NCBI GenBank assembly: GCA_002887195.1
Contig: PJAB01000165.1
Coordinates: 1-36,669, forward strand
From: Chrysochromulina parva
Lineage: Eukaryota > Haptophyta > Prymnesiales > Chrysochromulinaceae
Direction: 5' to 3'
DNA: 36,669 bases
The notes beneath the pieces are model-generated. The model was not told where the DNA came from. It worked only from the letters and a program-made list of their open reading frames with translations, and made no database searches. Shown one piece after another: positions 1 through 7,853 of this stretch (the stretch's first letter is position 1; each line of letters begins with the position of its first letter). Made by a program: the position numbers and the translations under genes.

Positions 1-83
1 AAGGCCACACACCGGCCCAAGGCAACGCACGCGTGAGCGCGTGCACGTACTCCCCCACCCCTTTCCAAGCTATTTGTACTTGA

Positions 84-128
84 GGTGGAGTGAGCGTGGG
101 GGGACCGCGAAGAAACTGAACTGAACTG
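84..128 (+). repeat. 45-bp dispersed element, copy 1
   Basis: This 45-bp stretch is repeated at 19264-19308 on the other strand with 44 of 45 bases identical. It runs from a GGTGGAGTGAGCG start through a G-rich and ACCGCGA segment to a tandem GAACT pentamer end (CTGAACTGAACTG). It lies just upstream of the LRR gene and points the same way as that gene. Copy 2 likewise lies upstream of its gene in the gene's orientation. It could be a small mobile element or a shared promoter element. No long direct repeat flanks this copy; only a weak TGTAC match is seen on either side. Confidence 0.85.
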
Positions 129-231
129 GAACTGATGTACGAAACGCGCCGCTGTGGCAGGGTCGCGCGCAAGGCCAGTCATTTTTCGCACTGGCGGTGC
201 TTGGCTTGCTGCCCGTACTGCCACATCGCAC

Positions 232-1785
232 ATGTGGCGCCACGGGCTGCAAGCTTGGTGCCGCGTGATACTGCTAGAAGCGTGGTTGCCCACATTAGCT
301 GGATTTGCTCGACATGGCGACCGGCAGGCGCTCGTGGAGCTCTACCAGGCGACCGGCGGAGCCAGCTGGGCGCTGCAGCCAGGAGCCCCCGATGATCACA
401 TGATGCAGCCGGGCGGCAACCACAACTGGGACATTGTCAGCACGGACCCACTTGTCTCGGACCCTTGCCCTCGGGATACCGAGTTCAACAAAAGCTGGAT
501 GGGCGCCTCGTGCGATGACCCGTGCTACTACCCAATTGACGGAGAGAACTGCCGCTTCGGACGCATCACCGGTTTGCAGCTTTCGCACAACAATCTCGTC
601 GGTACCCTTCCCGATTCGCTCTTCGATCAGCTGATCAATTTGACCATCATCGACCTCTCTCACAACCAGCTATCGGGCACCATTCCGACCACCATCGGTA
701 GGCTGCGCAACATTGCGACCTTCAGCCTTGCGCACAACCGTTTCTCGGGCACCATCCCTACCGAGATCCGCAACATGGGTTCCCACGCCATGCCCGAAGA
801 GAATGCGCCGTCGCTCGAGCTGATTAACGAGCTGACGGAAGAGTACTACAACTCGACGGGTGGGCTCACTAATTTTACGATCGACGACGAGCTGCTCTAC
901 TCGTTCGGCCTCTCGCAGTTCGACGTGTCGCACAACAATCTAAACGGCACGCTTCCCACGACTATTGGCGAGCTCTCCAATCTCGAGGCGCTCGACGTCT
1001 CCAGCAACCCTGACCTCGGCGCTGACGGATGCTGCGTCGGCGCCGACTCGTACTTCAACTCGTTTTACGGCTACAACACGACCATTCCCACCGAGATAGG
1101 CAACCTGCGGAAGCTGCAAGTCTTCAGGATGGACTGGTCGCGCTTCATGCGCCAGATCCCGACCGAGGTTGGCAATCTGCGTAGCCTCAAGTACTGGCGT
1201 TTGCAAGGCAGCTTCACCACCAACCAGGTGTCAGGAAGCATCCCGACCGAATTCGGGAGGCTCAGCAGGTTGGTCGAGTTCATGATGGAGAACAACACGC
1301 TCTCCGGCACCATACCCAACGAGATCACCAGCATGGATAGCTTGGAGACCTTTCAGGTGCAGGACAACCAGCTCTCGGGCACGCTGCCCCAGAACATAGG
1401 AGATCTCCAGAACCTCTACTATTGGGACACGTTTGGCAACAGTACGCGCAAGCGAAACGCTCGAACGCACCGTCGCCCGTGCCCAAACGAAGCGCACGAC
1501 AGGCGCTCACGCGTTCTTGCCCCCCGTGCCGCAGAGCTCGAGGGCGACATGCCGTCGTCGATTGCCAAGCTCGGAGGCAGCATCGAGTACCTTTACATTC
1601 AGAACGAGCACACCGATTCGCTGCGCAACTACTACTGCCAGCAGCGCATCTCTGACAGCGCAATCGGCCGCAAGCACAACTGGCAAGTCATCGCCAACGA
1701 ATACATCAAGCACAAGTACGCGTCAGCGTGCGTCAATCCGTATGACGTGCATCGGGCATTTGAGGCGCTCTCGGGCGATGTGTAA
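232..1785 (+). CDS. Leucine-rich repeat protein, plant type, with one 93-nt intron
   Basis: The protein carries an N-terminal cap (DRQALVELYQATGGASW, then a Cys/Trp segment ending WMGASC..PC) followed by about nine plant-type LRRs of the LxxLxLxxNxLxGxIPxxI form, from about nt 565 to 1580. This fold usually forms an extracellular or lumenal binding surface; the ligand is unknown. A 93-nt intron (1442-1534) interrupts one repeat, and its removal gives a perfect NKLEGDMPSS repeat. The spliced product from ATG 232 is about 486 aa. No ATG starts the frame earlier (154 is GTG), so the true start may be 232 or an upstream exon. A hydrophobic stretch lies just after M232 but is a poor signal peptide. 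The region between repeats 3 and 4 (nt 775-900) is an insertion. No kinase domain or clear C-terminal membrane span is seen. Confidence 0.8.
   Translation: MWRHGLQAWCRVILLEAWLPTLAGFARHGDRQALVELYQATGGASWALQPGAPDDHMMQPGGNHNWDIVSTDPLVSDPCPRDTEFNKSWMGASCDDPCYYPIDGENCRFGRITGLQLSHNNLVGTLPDSLFDQLINLTIIDLSHNQLSGTIPTTIGRLRNIATFSLAHNRFSGTIPTEIRNMGSHAMPEENAPSLELINELTEEYYNSTGGLTNFTIDDELLYSFGLSQFDVSHNNLNGTLPTTIGELSNLEALDVSSNPDLGADGCCVGADSYFNSFYGYNTTIPTEIGNLRKLQVFRMDWSRFMRQIPTEVGNLRSLKYWRLQGSFTTNQVSGSIPTEFGRLSRLVEFMMENNTLSGTIPNEITSMDSLETFQVQDNQLSGTLPQNIGDLQNLYYWDTFGNSTRKRNARTHRRPCPNEAHDRRSRVLAPRAAELEGDMPSSIAKLGGSIEYLYIQNEHTDSLRNYYCQQRISDSAIGRKHNWQVIANEYIKHKYASACVNPYDVHRAFEALSGDV
1442..1534 (+). other. Intron in the LRR gene (GT-AG, 93 nt, phase 1)
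   Basis: The donor is GTACGCGCAAG and the acceptor is CCGTGCCGCAG. Read through, the frame stays open and adds 31 basic, non-LRR residues between FGN and LEGDMP. Removing it makes FGN-K-LEGDMP, which fits the NxLxGxxP consensus exactly. The length is a multiple of three and there is no stop, so retention would give an insertion rather than a truncation. Confidence 0.85.
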
Positions 1786-2163
1786 TCGGGCGTCTCGGCT
1801 CTGGCTTGCAACTCCTCCTTGCAAGTCAAACCCGACGCGTCGTCGGGTCTCCGGCTCTCCGCCCGGGCGCCAAGTGTCGGGCGGGGCGCCGGGCGGGCGC
1901 CGAGCGCGTGTTTTAAGCGCGTGTGCCGGGCTGTGGCCGCGCGTCTCAACTCTCCGTCGATTTTCGATTGGATGTAATACACGCACATCTGACTCGTTTG
2001 TAACAGCCATACAATTCACACACGGTCGACTGACTGCGCCTGGGTGACTCATTGTAATGTAATGAACCGAACTGCAACGGGTCACGCTCCGGATCCTCGC
2101 AGTCGCTTTGAGGGTGGTGACACGCCGCCGAGAGAGACTAAGGAAAGTGATAGATACATGGCG
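1786..2163. other. Convergent 3' intergenic region
   Basis: There is no gene here. It holds the 3' ends of the LRR gene (+) and the BART gene (-). Nt 1850-1905 is very GC-rich with hairpin potential (repeats of GGGCGCC type). The pentamer TGTAA, the poly(A) signal of green algae, occurs at 1973, 1999, 2053 and 2058 on the plus strand. Whether this lineage uses it is inference. Confidence 0.4.
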
Positions 2164-2616
2164 TCATGAGTCCTTGTAGTCGTTCGTGTCGTCGACAGCA
2201 TCCGCGAGGCTATTGAATTGGCCCATGAGCTGCAGGAAGGCGGTGTACTCGGTTGACGCAAGTAAGTAGTCGATGCACGTATGCACACCTGGCGGAGCGT
2301 GCAGTGCGGCGATGACGATGTCCTCCTCTGAGAAGCCGTGCTCCGCCATGAAGGCGGCAACCTGTTCCTCGATGAGCTTTGCATACTCGAGGAAGGCCGT
2401 GTGGTACTCGAGCGGGTGCTCCGCGCCCTCGGCGAGCGGCGTGACTGATGCGTGGGCGCAGCAGAAGTCGTTGATGGCACTGGTGACAGAAGGGTCGGAG
2501 AAGAATTCCTCGAGGCGGTCGAGGACGGGCGAGTGCACGAGGATCTTTTCGGCCTCGGCGTCGGCCTCGGCAGCGGATGGCAGCGCGGCCGGCGGCATCG
2601 CAATTGCACTGGGCAT
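2164..2616 (-). CDS. ARL2BP: BART-domain protein, ARL2-binding protein-like
   Basis: This is a 150-aa protein dominated by one BART domain (about residues 33-135). It has the family pattern: an FFSDPSVTSAINDFCCAHA helix, an acidic linker, EYHTAFLEYAKLIEEQVAAFM, then a last helix YLLASTEYTAFLQLM. ARL2BP binds the GTP form of ARL2/ARL3 and works at cilia/basal bodies and mitochondria; that is family knowledge. Its length is close to ARL2BP (about 160 aa) and shorter than the other BART protein, CFAP36. I chose ATG 2616 because the open frame further upstream begins with GTG, not ATG. A second ATG lies six codons on. The gene is divergent from the TPR-Kelch gene with 155 bp between starts, so they probably share a promoter. 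Confidence 0.75.
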   Translation of the reverse strand: MPSAIAMPPAALPSAAEADAEAEKILVHSPVLDRLEEFFSDPSVTSAINDFCCAHASVTPLAEGAEHPLEYHTAFLEYAKLIEEQVAAFMAEHGFSEEDIVIAALHAPPGVHTCIDYLLASTEYTAFLQLMGQFNSLADAVDDTNDYKDS

Positions 2617-2771
2617 AAAAGGCCGTTGGCGGGCCGTAAGGCGAGCGCTTTCGAAAGGGCTGCAATCAGAGGCGACCAACAGTGACACTGGGCCTCGGCG
2701 CTCAAACTCCGTTGAGTCCCCTTTTTCTGAAGTGAAGGTGTGAAGCCCATATCGGCTTTGCGCGGGATTTC

Positions 2772-4631
2772 ATGTCTGACGGAGGTGTCGCCGTCTATTT
2801 CGAGGAGGTCACCTCGGATGATGAGGGGCCTGAGACACACCACGACGGCGAGGAGGTCGAGCAGGTTCAGCCTTTTGAGCTGCCTGTTCATACGCTCACC
2901 GCCGACATGGTGGCCGACTACAAGGCAGCCGAGGCCAGGAAGCCGCCTGCAGCCGCGGCGCCCGCTCCTGCGGCGCTGCCTACGCCGCCACCTGCGCCAC
3001 GCAATCCCGAATCGGAAGCCATCCGGGAGCGCGGCAATGCAGCCTTCGGAGCCAAGCGCTTCGAGGAGGCGGTGGGGCTCTACAGCGAGGCGCTCGCGCT
3101 CGACAGTTCTAATGGGTTGCTGTACGGCAATCGCGCGGCCGCGTTGCTGCAGCTGAAGCGCGTCTCGGAGGCGGTGGCCGACGCGTGCGAGATGGTTCGG
3201 CTGCTGCCGACAACGGCCAAGGCGCACTTCCGCCTCGGCTCGGCGCTGTCGGCGAGCGGGCAGCCAGCGGACGCAGCCAAGGCCCTCGTCGCCGCGCTCA
3301 AGCTGGAACCGACGAACGAGGCGATCGCCGAGGCGCTGCGAACGGAGATGAGCCGGCCGGCCCTCAAGAAGGGGCAACAGCATGCGCCGCTCCTCAGCGA
3401 GTGCCAGCAAGCGCTCGCCGCCGCCAAGGCCTCCAAAGCGGCCAGCGGCGGCGCCGCCGCCGCCGCCGCGCGCGCAACGGCGTCCGATCCGGTAGCACAG
3501 CCGCGGCCACGCTGGGCAGAGCTGCCGACGCCCGGCGGCGTGCGCCCTCCCCAGCGTGGCGGCGCCACGCTCAACCTCGTGGGCGGGCGGTTATGGCTCG
3601 TGGGTGGCGCCGACCGCACCGGCCTCGTTCACCAGGACGTATGGGAGTATGTACTAGAAGAGAATGGCGGGGGTGGCGAGGGAGGCACGCCAGTGGGTTG
3701 GCGGCTGCATGAGCTCGCAGGCGGGCTCAGTCCCCGGTCGGGTCACGCGGCCGCCACAGTGCCCGCTGCCGCCCTGCGCGCGCCCGGCGCAGCGCCCAGC
3801 ACCGATCCCACACAGGCAGACGAGCCCACACAGGCAGACGAAGCTCTCCTCATCTTTGGCGGGCAAGACCCTCGCAGCTCCGTGCTGCTGAATGACGTGA
3901 GCTTGCTGCACGTGCCGGCGCGGAGCGGCCTCACCGCTCGCTGGACCACGCCACTCGCGACGCGGGGCGCCACGCCGGCCGCACGTAACGGTCACTCGTT
4001 CACAGCCGACCCTGAGGGAAACGCGGTGCTGCTCTTCGGGGGCGCTGATGACGAGAGCCATCGGAATGACGTATGGCGCCTCACCCTGGGCGCCGCGGCC
4101 GAGGATGGCGTGGCCGAGGGCGGCGGTGCGCCGTGTGCTGAGTGGGCCGCAATGACATGTACTGGCATTCCACCCCAGCCTCGAGAGATGCACATTGCGG
4201 CAGTGTTGCCCACACGACGGCGCCTCCTCGTGCACGGCGGACGCTCGGGTGAGGACATCGTGAACGATGCGCGTGTGCTCTGCCTCAAGAGCTGGGTCTG
4301 GTCCAACCCGCTCAACTCGGCCTGCCGGCGCGTGGGCCATGCGGTGACGCTGCTGCCCGCAGCGCTGGCCGCGGACGTGCCGACGGCGAAGCTCATCCTC
4401 TTTGGGGGCTTCACAGGCGAAGGACTGAGCAACGACGTGTGGACGGTCGCGCCCGACGCGGCCGCGCGCGGCGAGGCGGGGGCATTTGAGCAGGTCCCTA
4501 CCCGAGGGGCGCCTGCCACGCGCTTTGCCCACTGCGTCGCCGCGGCCAGCGACCGGCTACTCGTCTTCGGGGGAAGCGCGCCAGCCTCCGAGTGTGATGA
4601 CCTCTTCGAGGTGCGCCTGCCGCTCGCGTAG
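2772..4631 (+). CDS. TPR-Kelch fusion protein
   Basis: A 619-aa intronless protein. Residues 1-77 are acidic then Ala/Pro-rich. Residues 80-185 hold three TPRs of the HOP/CHIP type. The five carboxylate-clamp positions that bind the EEVD tail of HSP70/HSP90 are present in the exact HOP spacing (R85, N89, N120, K150, R154). After an Ala-rich linker (190-260), residues 262-619 form about six Kelch blades, seen as LLIFGGQD, VLLFGGADD, LLVHGGRS, LILFGGFTGE and LLVFGGSAP, each followed by an ND or DD-containing strand. The build suggests an adaptor that brings a Kelch-bound client to a chaperone; this is inference. An 18-bp perfect tandem repeat at 3807-3842 (PTQADE twice) lies in a blade loop. 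It is divergent from the BART gene. Confidence 0.85.
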   Translation: MSDGGVAVYFEEVTSDDEGPETHHDGEEVEQVQPFELPVHTLTADMVADYKAAEARKPPAAAAPAPAALPTPPPAPRNPESEAIRERGNAAFGAKRFEEAVGLYSEALALDSSNGLLYGNRAAALLQLKRVSEAVADACEMVRLLPTTAKAHFRLGSALSASGQPADAAKALVAALKLEPTNEAIAEALRTEMSRPALKKGQQHAPLLSECQQALAAAKASKAASGGAAAAAARATASDPVAQPRPRWAELPTPGGVRPPQRGGATLNLVGGRLWLVGGADRTGLVHQDVWEYVLEENGGGGEGGTPVGWRLHELAGGLSPRSGHAAATVPAAALRAPGAAPSTDPTQADEPTQADEALLIFGGQDPRSSVLLNDVSLLHVPARSGLTARWTTPLATRGATPAARNGHSFTADPEGNAVLLFGGADDESHRNDVWRLTLGAAAEDGVAEGGGAPCAEWAAMTCTGIPPQPREMHIAAVLPTRRRLLVHGGRSGEDIVNDARVLCLKSWVWSNPLNSACRRVGHAVTLLPAALAADVPTAKLILFGGFTGEGLSNDVWTVAPDAAARGEAGAFEQVPTRGAPATRFAHCVAAASDRLLVFGGSAPASECDDLFEVRLPLA

Positions 4632-5152
4632 CTCGCGTAGCTACGACGACTCGAGGCGGGACTGCGGATTCTCCTTACGCCCGAGGGACGTGCACCTGCC
4701 GGAGTGCGCGACTGCCGGGGGGGCGCGCGCCGCCGCGCCGCCACACGTTGAGCCAAGGTCGTGACGTCGAAGAGACGGTTCCACAGGACGCTCGACACGC
4801 CGCCGGCGTAGCTCCCTGGCTGAGGCATCACACCGAGGAGCGCTCGCCACACACGACAACGATATGGACGAACATGCGCGATGCACGACGCGGCGATGCA
4901 CGATGCACGATGGGTCCGACTGTTCGTATATTCACACCGACGGTAACCGCAAAACAGAAAACTGGACGACGGGGGGATACTGAAACGTCATTCGCATTTT
5001 GTAGCTGAACGTTAAACGCTGTCAACGGCCGGGGGCACTGAGCCGACAGCGCGGAGCGCGCGCGCCACAGCGGCTGAGAAGACTCAACCGGTCTGAGCAA
5101 CAAGCGGCACGCATAGCCGAGTCGGTGTAGCGTCCGAGATCACACGGGCGTG
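4632..5152. other. Convergent 3' intergenic region
   Basis: This lies between the 3' ends of the TPR-Kelch gene (+) and the TMEM237-like gene (-). I see no gene. A short array of GATGCACGA-like words lies at 4875-4912, and an alternating GCGCGCGC stretch at 5055-5072. Otherwise nothing stands out. Confidence 0.4.
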
Positions 5153-6541
5153 CTAGGTGGATTGGGAGCGGTCGATCGAGACAGGCGGGACGGTGAAGGC
5201 CCACCCCGCCTGCATCAGGGTAAAGAGCACCCAGCTGATGGTCGCGAGCACGGCGCGCGTCCAGAGCAGCGAGGTCCAAAAGCTGAGTTGCTTCTCAGAG
5301 AGAGCCGTCTCGAAGAAGTCGCGCGTGTGCGGCTCGAATTGCATGCTCGCGAGCCTCTCGGGCATGAAAGAGTCCTTGAACGGCTGCGCCTCGAGCACCT
5401 CGGCGGATTGGCCGAAGAGGAGGCTGCCGTCGGGTGCGACGCGCATGGTCGTGTTCAGGCCCAACGAGAAGTCGAGCGCCTCGACGAGCACCGCCTGCCG
5501 ACGTTCCCGCCCGATGGTAAGGCCCACGTCCGTGGGCAGCTCGAGCACGAGGGTGATGATGACGCCCACGTAGATGAGCAGCACGAGGCCGCTCCCGTAG
5601 CTTGGCGAGGCGGCGTGCAAGTCCGCCGCTCCGAGAAAGGAGAAGCTAGCGAGTACGTGCTGCACCCTTTGCATAGGAACCACGAGCGGCGCAAAGGTCA
5701 TCGGACGCAAGAGCGTGGGGGCAGCCTCGTCGGGCCACGGGTGCACCGCAAGCATCATCAGCGTCAGGCCAGCGAGCGCGCCCTGCGCGACATTCAGCGC
5801 GATGCCAATGCAGAGCATCACGACCTGCGTGCCCCCACTCGGACCGAATCTGAGCGGCTCCCGACGCCCGGCCTCGAAGCCCCGCGCCTGCGGCCCACCC
5901 GCCATCGGCCCGTGGCCGGATCCCCCGGGATCGGCGCTCCCTTTGAAGTCGCGCGATATGCACCTGAAACGGCCTGCGTCCATCGCGCCCGCTATCTCCA
6001 CGTAGCTGAGGGTCACGTTGCCAAGCGCAGGCGCAGGCGGCTCGTGGAGGAATTGGGGTGCGCCTCCTCGAAAGAGGTCGCCCTTATCGAGCTTGATCGG
6101 CATCTCAAGCAGCCGCCGCTCCTCCTCGGGCAGCGGGCCCTTGCGCACCGGCAAAAGGCTGCGCGCCGGCGCCAGGCTGCCCTCCAGCCGTCGCCGCTCG
6201 CTGCGCGACATCTTTGCGGCGCCCTCGCTTGCGTTGGAGCCGCTCGCGTCCGTCGACGCCGGCGAAGGCGGTTCGGGCGGCACGTCGGAGGCGGCGGCAC
6301 GCGCATTCATGCGTCTCCCCGGGAGCTCGACCTCCTCCTCTGTGGGCTCTGGCTCCTGCCTGTTGCGGCGCTGACGGCGGTTGGCAGCTTTTGAGCCAGC
6401 AGAAACAGGCGGCGTGTTCTCGTCCTCGGCGGACGCCCTGGCTGAGGCGGCCGTGGTCGACTCGTCGCAGCAAGCCTCTTCGTCTCCCGGCTGCGGCGCT
6501 TGCTGCCGGCGGCGGCGGCGCTGGGTCACACTTTCGGCCAT
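5153..6541 (-). CDS. TMEM237: TMEM237-like tetraspan membrane protein (ciliary transition zone)
   Basis: A 462-aa protein with a long charged, disordered N-terminus (residues 1-235, rich in R, E, P and S) and four hydrophobic segments near 239-266, 286-308, 317-336 and 421-446. A soluble loop of about 85 residues lies between spans 3 and 4. This layout matches TMEM237 (JBTS14), a transition-zone protein of cilia. The assignment rests on architecture plus remembered family appearance, so an unrelated tetraspan remains possible. The start at ATG 6541 (MAESVTQ) is the one nearest the first conserved-looking residues; the frame is open further upstream but overlaps the divergent OTU gene. A neighbouring BART gene also suggests a flagellated cell. 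Confidence 0.6.
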   Translation of the reverse strand: MAESVTQRRRRRQQAPQPGDEEACCDESTTAASARASAEDENTPPVSAGSKAANRRQRRNRQEPEPTEEEVELPGRRMNARAAASDVPPEPPSPASTDASGSNASEGAAKMSRSERRRLEGSLAPARSLLPVRKGPLPEEERRLLEMPIKLDKGDLFRGGAPQFLHEPPAPALGNVTLSYVEIAGAMDAGRFRCISRDFKGSADPGGSGHGPMAGGPQARGFEAGRREPLRFGPSGGTQVVMLCIGIALNVAQGALAGLTLMMLAVHPWPDEAAPTLLRPMTFAPLVVPMQRVQHVLASFSFLGAADLHAASPSYGSGLVLLIYVGVIITLVLELPTDVGLTIGRERRQAVLVEALDFSLGLNTTMRVAPDGSLLFGQSAEVLEAQPFKDSFMPERLASMQFEPHTRDFFETALSEKQLSFWTSLLWTRAVLATISWVLFTLMQAGWAFTVPPVSIDRSQST

Positions 6542-6647
6542 CGCTCCCAAGACACCGAAACCGTTGGCTGTGAATACGGCCGATTGTCCTAGTATGCAAG
6601 CTGCGAAATTCCGATTCCACGCATGTGACCGAAACGGCGCGAAAAAA
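6542..6647. promoter_or_regulatory. Divergent promoter between the TMEM237-like and OTU genes, with an E2F-like site
   Basis: This interval separates divergent start codons at 6541 (-) and 6648 (+). GGCGCGAAAA at 6636-6645 reads TTTTCGCGCC on the other strand, which contains the E2F/DP consensus TTTSSCGC. It sits directly before ATG 6648, which favours that ATG or an extremely short leader. If ATG 6594 is used instead, the motif would be coding. Confidence 0.4.
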
Positions 6648-7625
6648 ATGCAGAAGGTGCTATGTGCTACCTTGGCAACTCGGAGAGGGTTGCGGAGCGT
6701 GTCCTCGGACACGGACGTCACCATTCGCGACGCGGAGCTCGCTCGAAAGCTACAGGCGGAAGAGGACGCACTGGCCTCTCGGGCAACACGGCGTGCCAAA
6801 GTGGCACGTGCGCCATCGCAGCAGCCGCCGCGGCCGCCTCGGCCGCCGCCGCCGCCGCCGCCGCCAGTGCCATCGCGTTTGCCATCTAATCACTCTGACT
6901 ACGACTACGCGCGCCAGCTGCAGGAGCACGAGAAGGCGGCCACCTCGCGCCGCCGCACGTCGAGCCGTATCAGTGTGCCGGTCGAGACGTACTTCTCGGT
7001 CTGTGGAGCAGCAGCAGTGCTCGGCAAGCGGCCCTGGGAGCCCGCGCAAAGGCAGGAACCTCGCGCGAAACACTCGGTCGGCGGCATCCGGCTCCTGCGC
7101 GAGCGCTTCGAGCGAAAAGGCTGGACGATGCGCAACGTGGAGAGCGACGGCGCGTGCCAGTTCCGTGCGCTCGCGCAGCAGCTTTGGGGCGACGAGGAGC
7201 ACCACGCGGCCGTGCGCGCCACAGTCGTCCGCTACCTGCGCGAACACCCGCCTCTCTTTCACGAGACCTCCGTCAACCAGTCGGTGGAGGTGGGCGACAC
7301 ATGCGAGATTGTCGAGCTCGCTGCTCCCACCTACGAGGAGTACTGCGACCTGATGAGCCAGCCAACGACTTGGGGCGACCAGATCACGCTGCGCGCGTGC
7401 GCCTCGGCCTACGGCGCCACCGTATGCCTCATCACCACCTGGGAGGACCACGGAGGCGAGGAGTGGTACCAGGAGTTCAAGCCGCCCGACGGCGAGGGCA
7501 GCCCGCGGCCGGAGGGCGGCCGCCGACGCCTCGGCGCCAAGAACAGTGTACGCATCGGGTTCCACTCCGACATGCACTACGTGACGACGTCCATTGACGA
7601 AGAGGACCCGAAGGCATGGAGGTGA
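6648..7625 (+). CDS. OTU-domain cysteine deubiquitinase
   Basis: A 325-aa protein, or 343 aa from the in-frame ATG at 6594. Residues 144-314 are an OTU protease: VESDGACQFRALAQQLWG holds the catalytic Asp167 and Cys170, and IGFHSDMHYVT near the end supplies His310. The usual loop reads SDGNC; here it is SDGAC. A middle segment, TWGDQITLRACASAYGATVCLIT, matches the conserved OTU helix and strand. The N-terminus has two short helices resembling ubiquitin-interacting motifs (DAELARKLQAEEDA at 28-41 and DYARQLQEHE near 86-95), separated by a proline-rich run at 60-79. It should cleave ubiquitin or a ubiquitin-like chain; linkage preference cannot be read. Plant OTU9-12 look similar. Confidence 0.85.
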   Translation: MQKVLCATLATRRGLRSVSSDTDVTIRDAELARKLQAEEDALASRATRRAKVARAPSQQPPRPPRPPPPPPPPVPSRLPSNHSDYDYARQLQEHEKAATSRRRTSSRISVPVETYFSVCGAAAVLGKRPWEPAQRQEPRAKHSVGGIRLLRERFERKGWTMRNVESDGACQFRALAQQLWGDEEHHAAVRATVVRYLREHPPLFHETSVNQSVEVGDTCEIVELAAPTYEEYCDLMSQPTTWGDQITLRACASAYGATVCLITTWEDHGGEEWYQEFKPPDGEGSPRPEGGRRRLGAKNSVRIGFHSDMHYVTTSIDEEDPKAWR

Positions 7626-7764
7626 CAGCGTCCCGACCTAGTCACGGCCAGTGAGGCGCACGCGTCTTGGTCCCGAGCCCGCCCCCAGAGTGGGGAGCAC
7701 ACGAACGCGGAACGGTCAAGAACGGTGTGAGTTGGAGGACCGGTGCGCGCAATCAGCATGCAAT

Positions 7765-7843
7765 CAGAGACAGGTGCGGCACGCGGCCATTCAACTAGCA
7801 CACCGGTAAAGACAAAGCCGGGGCCGGTGCGCACCTGTCTCTG
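7765..7843. repeat. Inverted repeat, 13-bp perfect arms
   Basis: CAGAGACAGGTGC at 7765-7777 is the perfect reverse complement of GCACCTGTCTCTG at 7831-7843, with 53 bp between. The arm CAGGTG/CACCTG includes an E-box core. A TATA-like box follows by one base on the plus strand. Confidence 0.75.
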
Positions 7844-7853
7844 TTATAAAAGG
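7844..7853 (+). promoter_or_regulatory. TATA-like box of unknown target
   Basis: The sequence TTATAAAAGG stands in an otherwise GC-rich region and follows the inverted repeat. If it works on the plus strand, transcription would start near 7875-7885 and run into the 3' flank of the HEAT gene, where no coding sequence is recognised. It could serve an unannotated non-coding RNA, or be chance. Confidence 0.35.

Noticed and set aside
154..231. Upstream extension of the LRR frame to 154
   Set aside because: The codon at 154 is GTG, not ATG, and the added residues show no signal peptide. The first ATG in frame is 232. Another frame at about 170-225 has a hydrophobic stretch but no ATG.
2617..2688. 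Longer BART protein starting at 2688
   Set aside because: The codon at 2688 is GTG on the minus strand. ATG 2616 gives the usual ARL2BP length.
2082..3410. 442-aa minus-strand open frame
   Set aside because: It is antisense to the TPR-Kelch gene and in another frame of the BART gene. It is Arg-rich with no recognisable domain.
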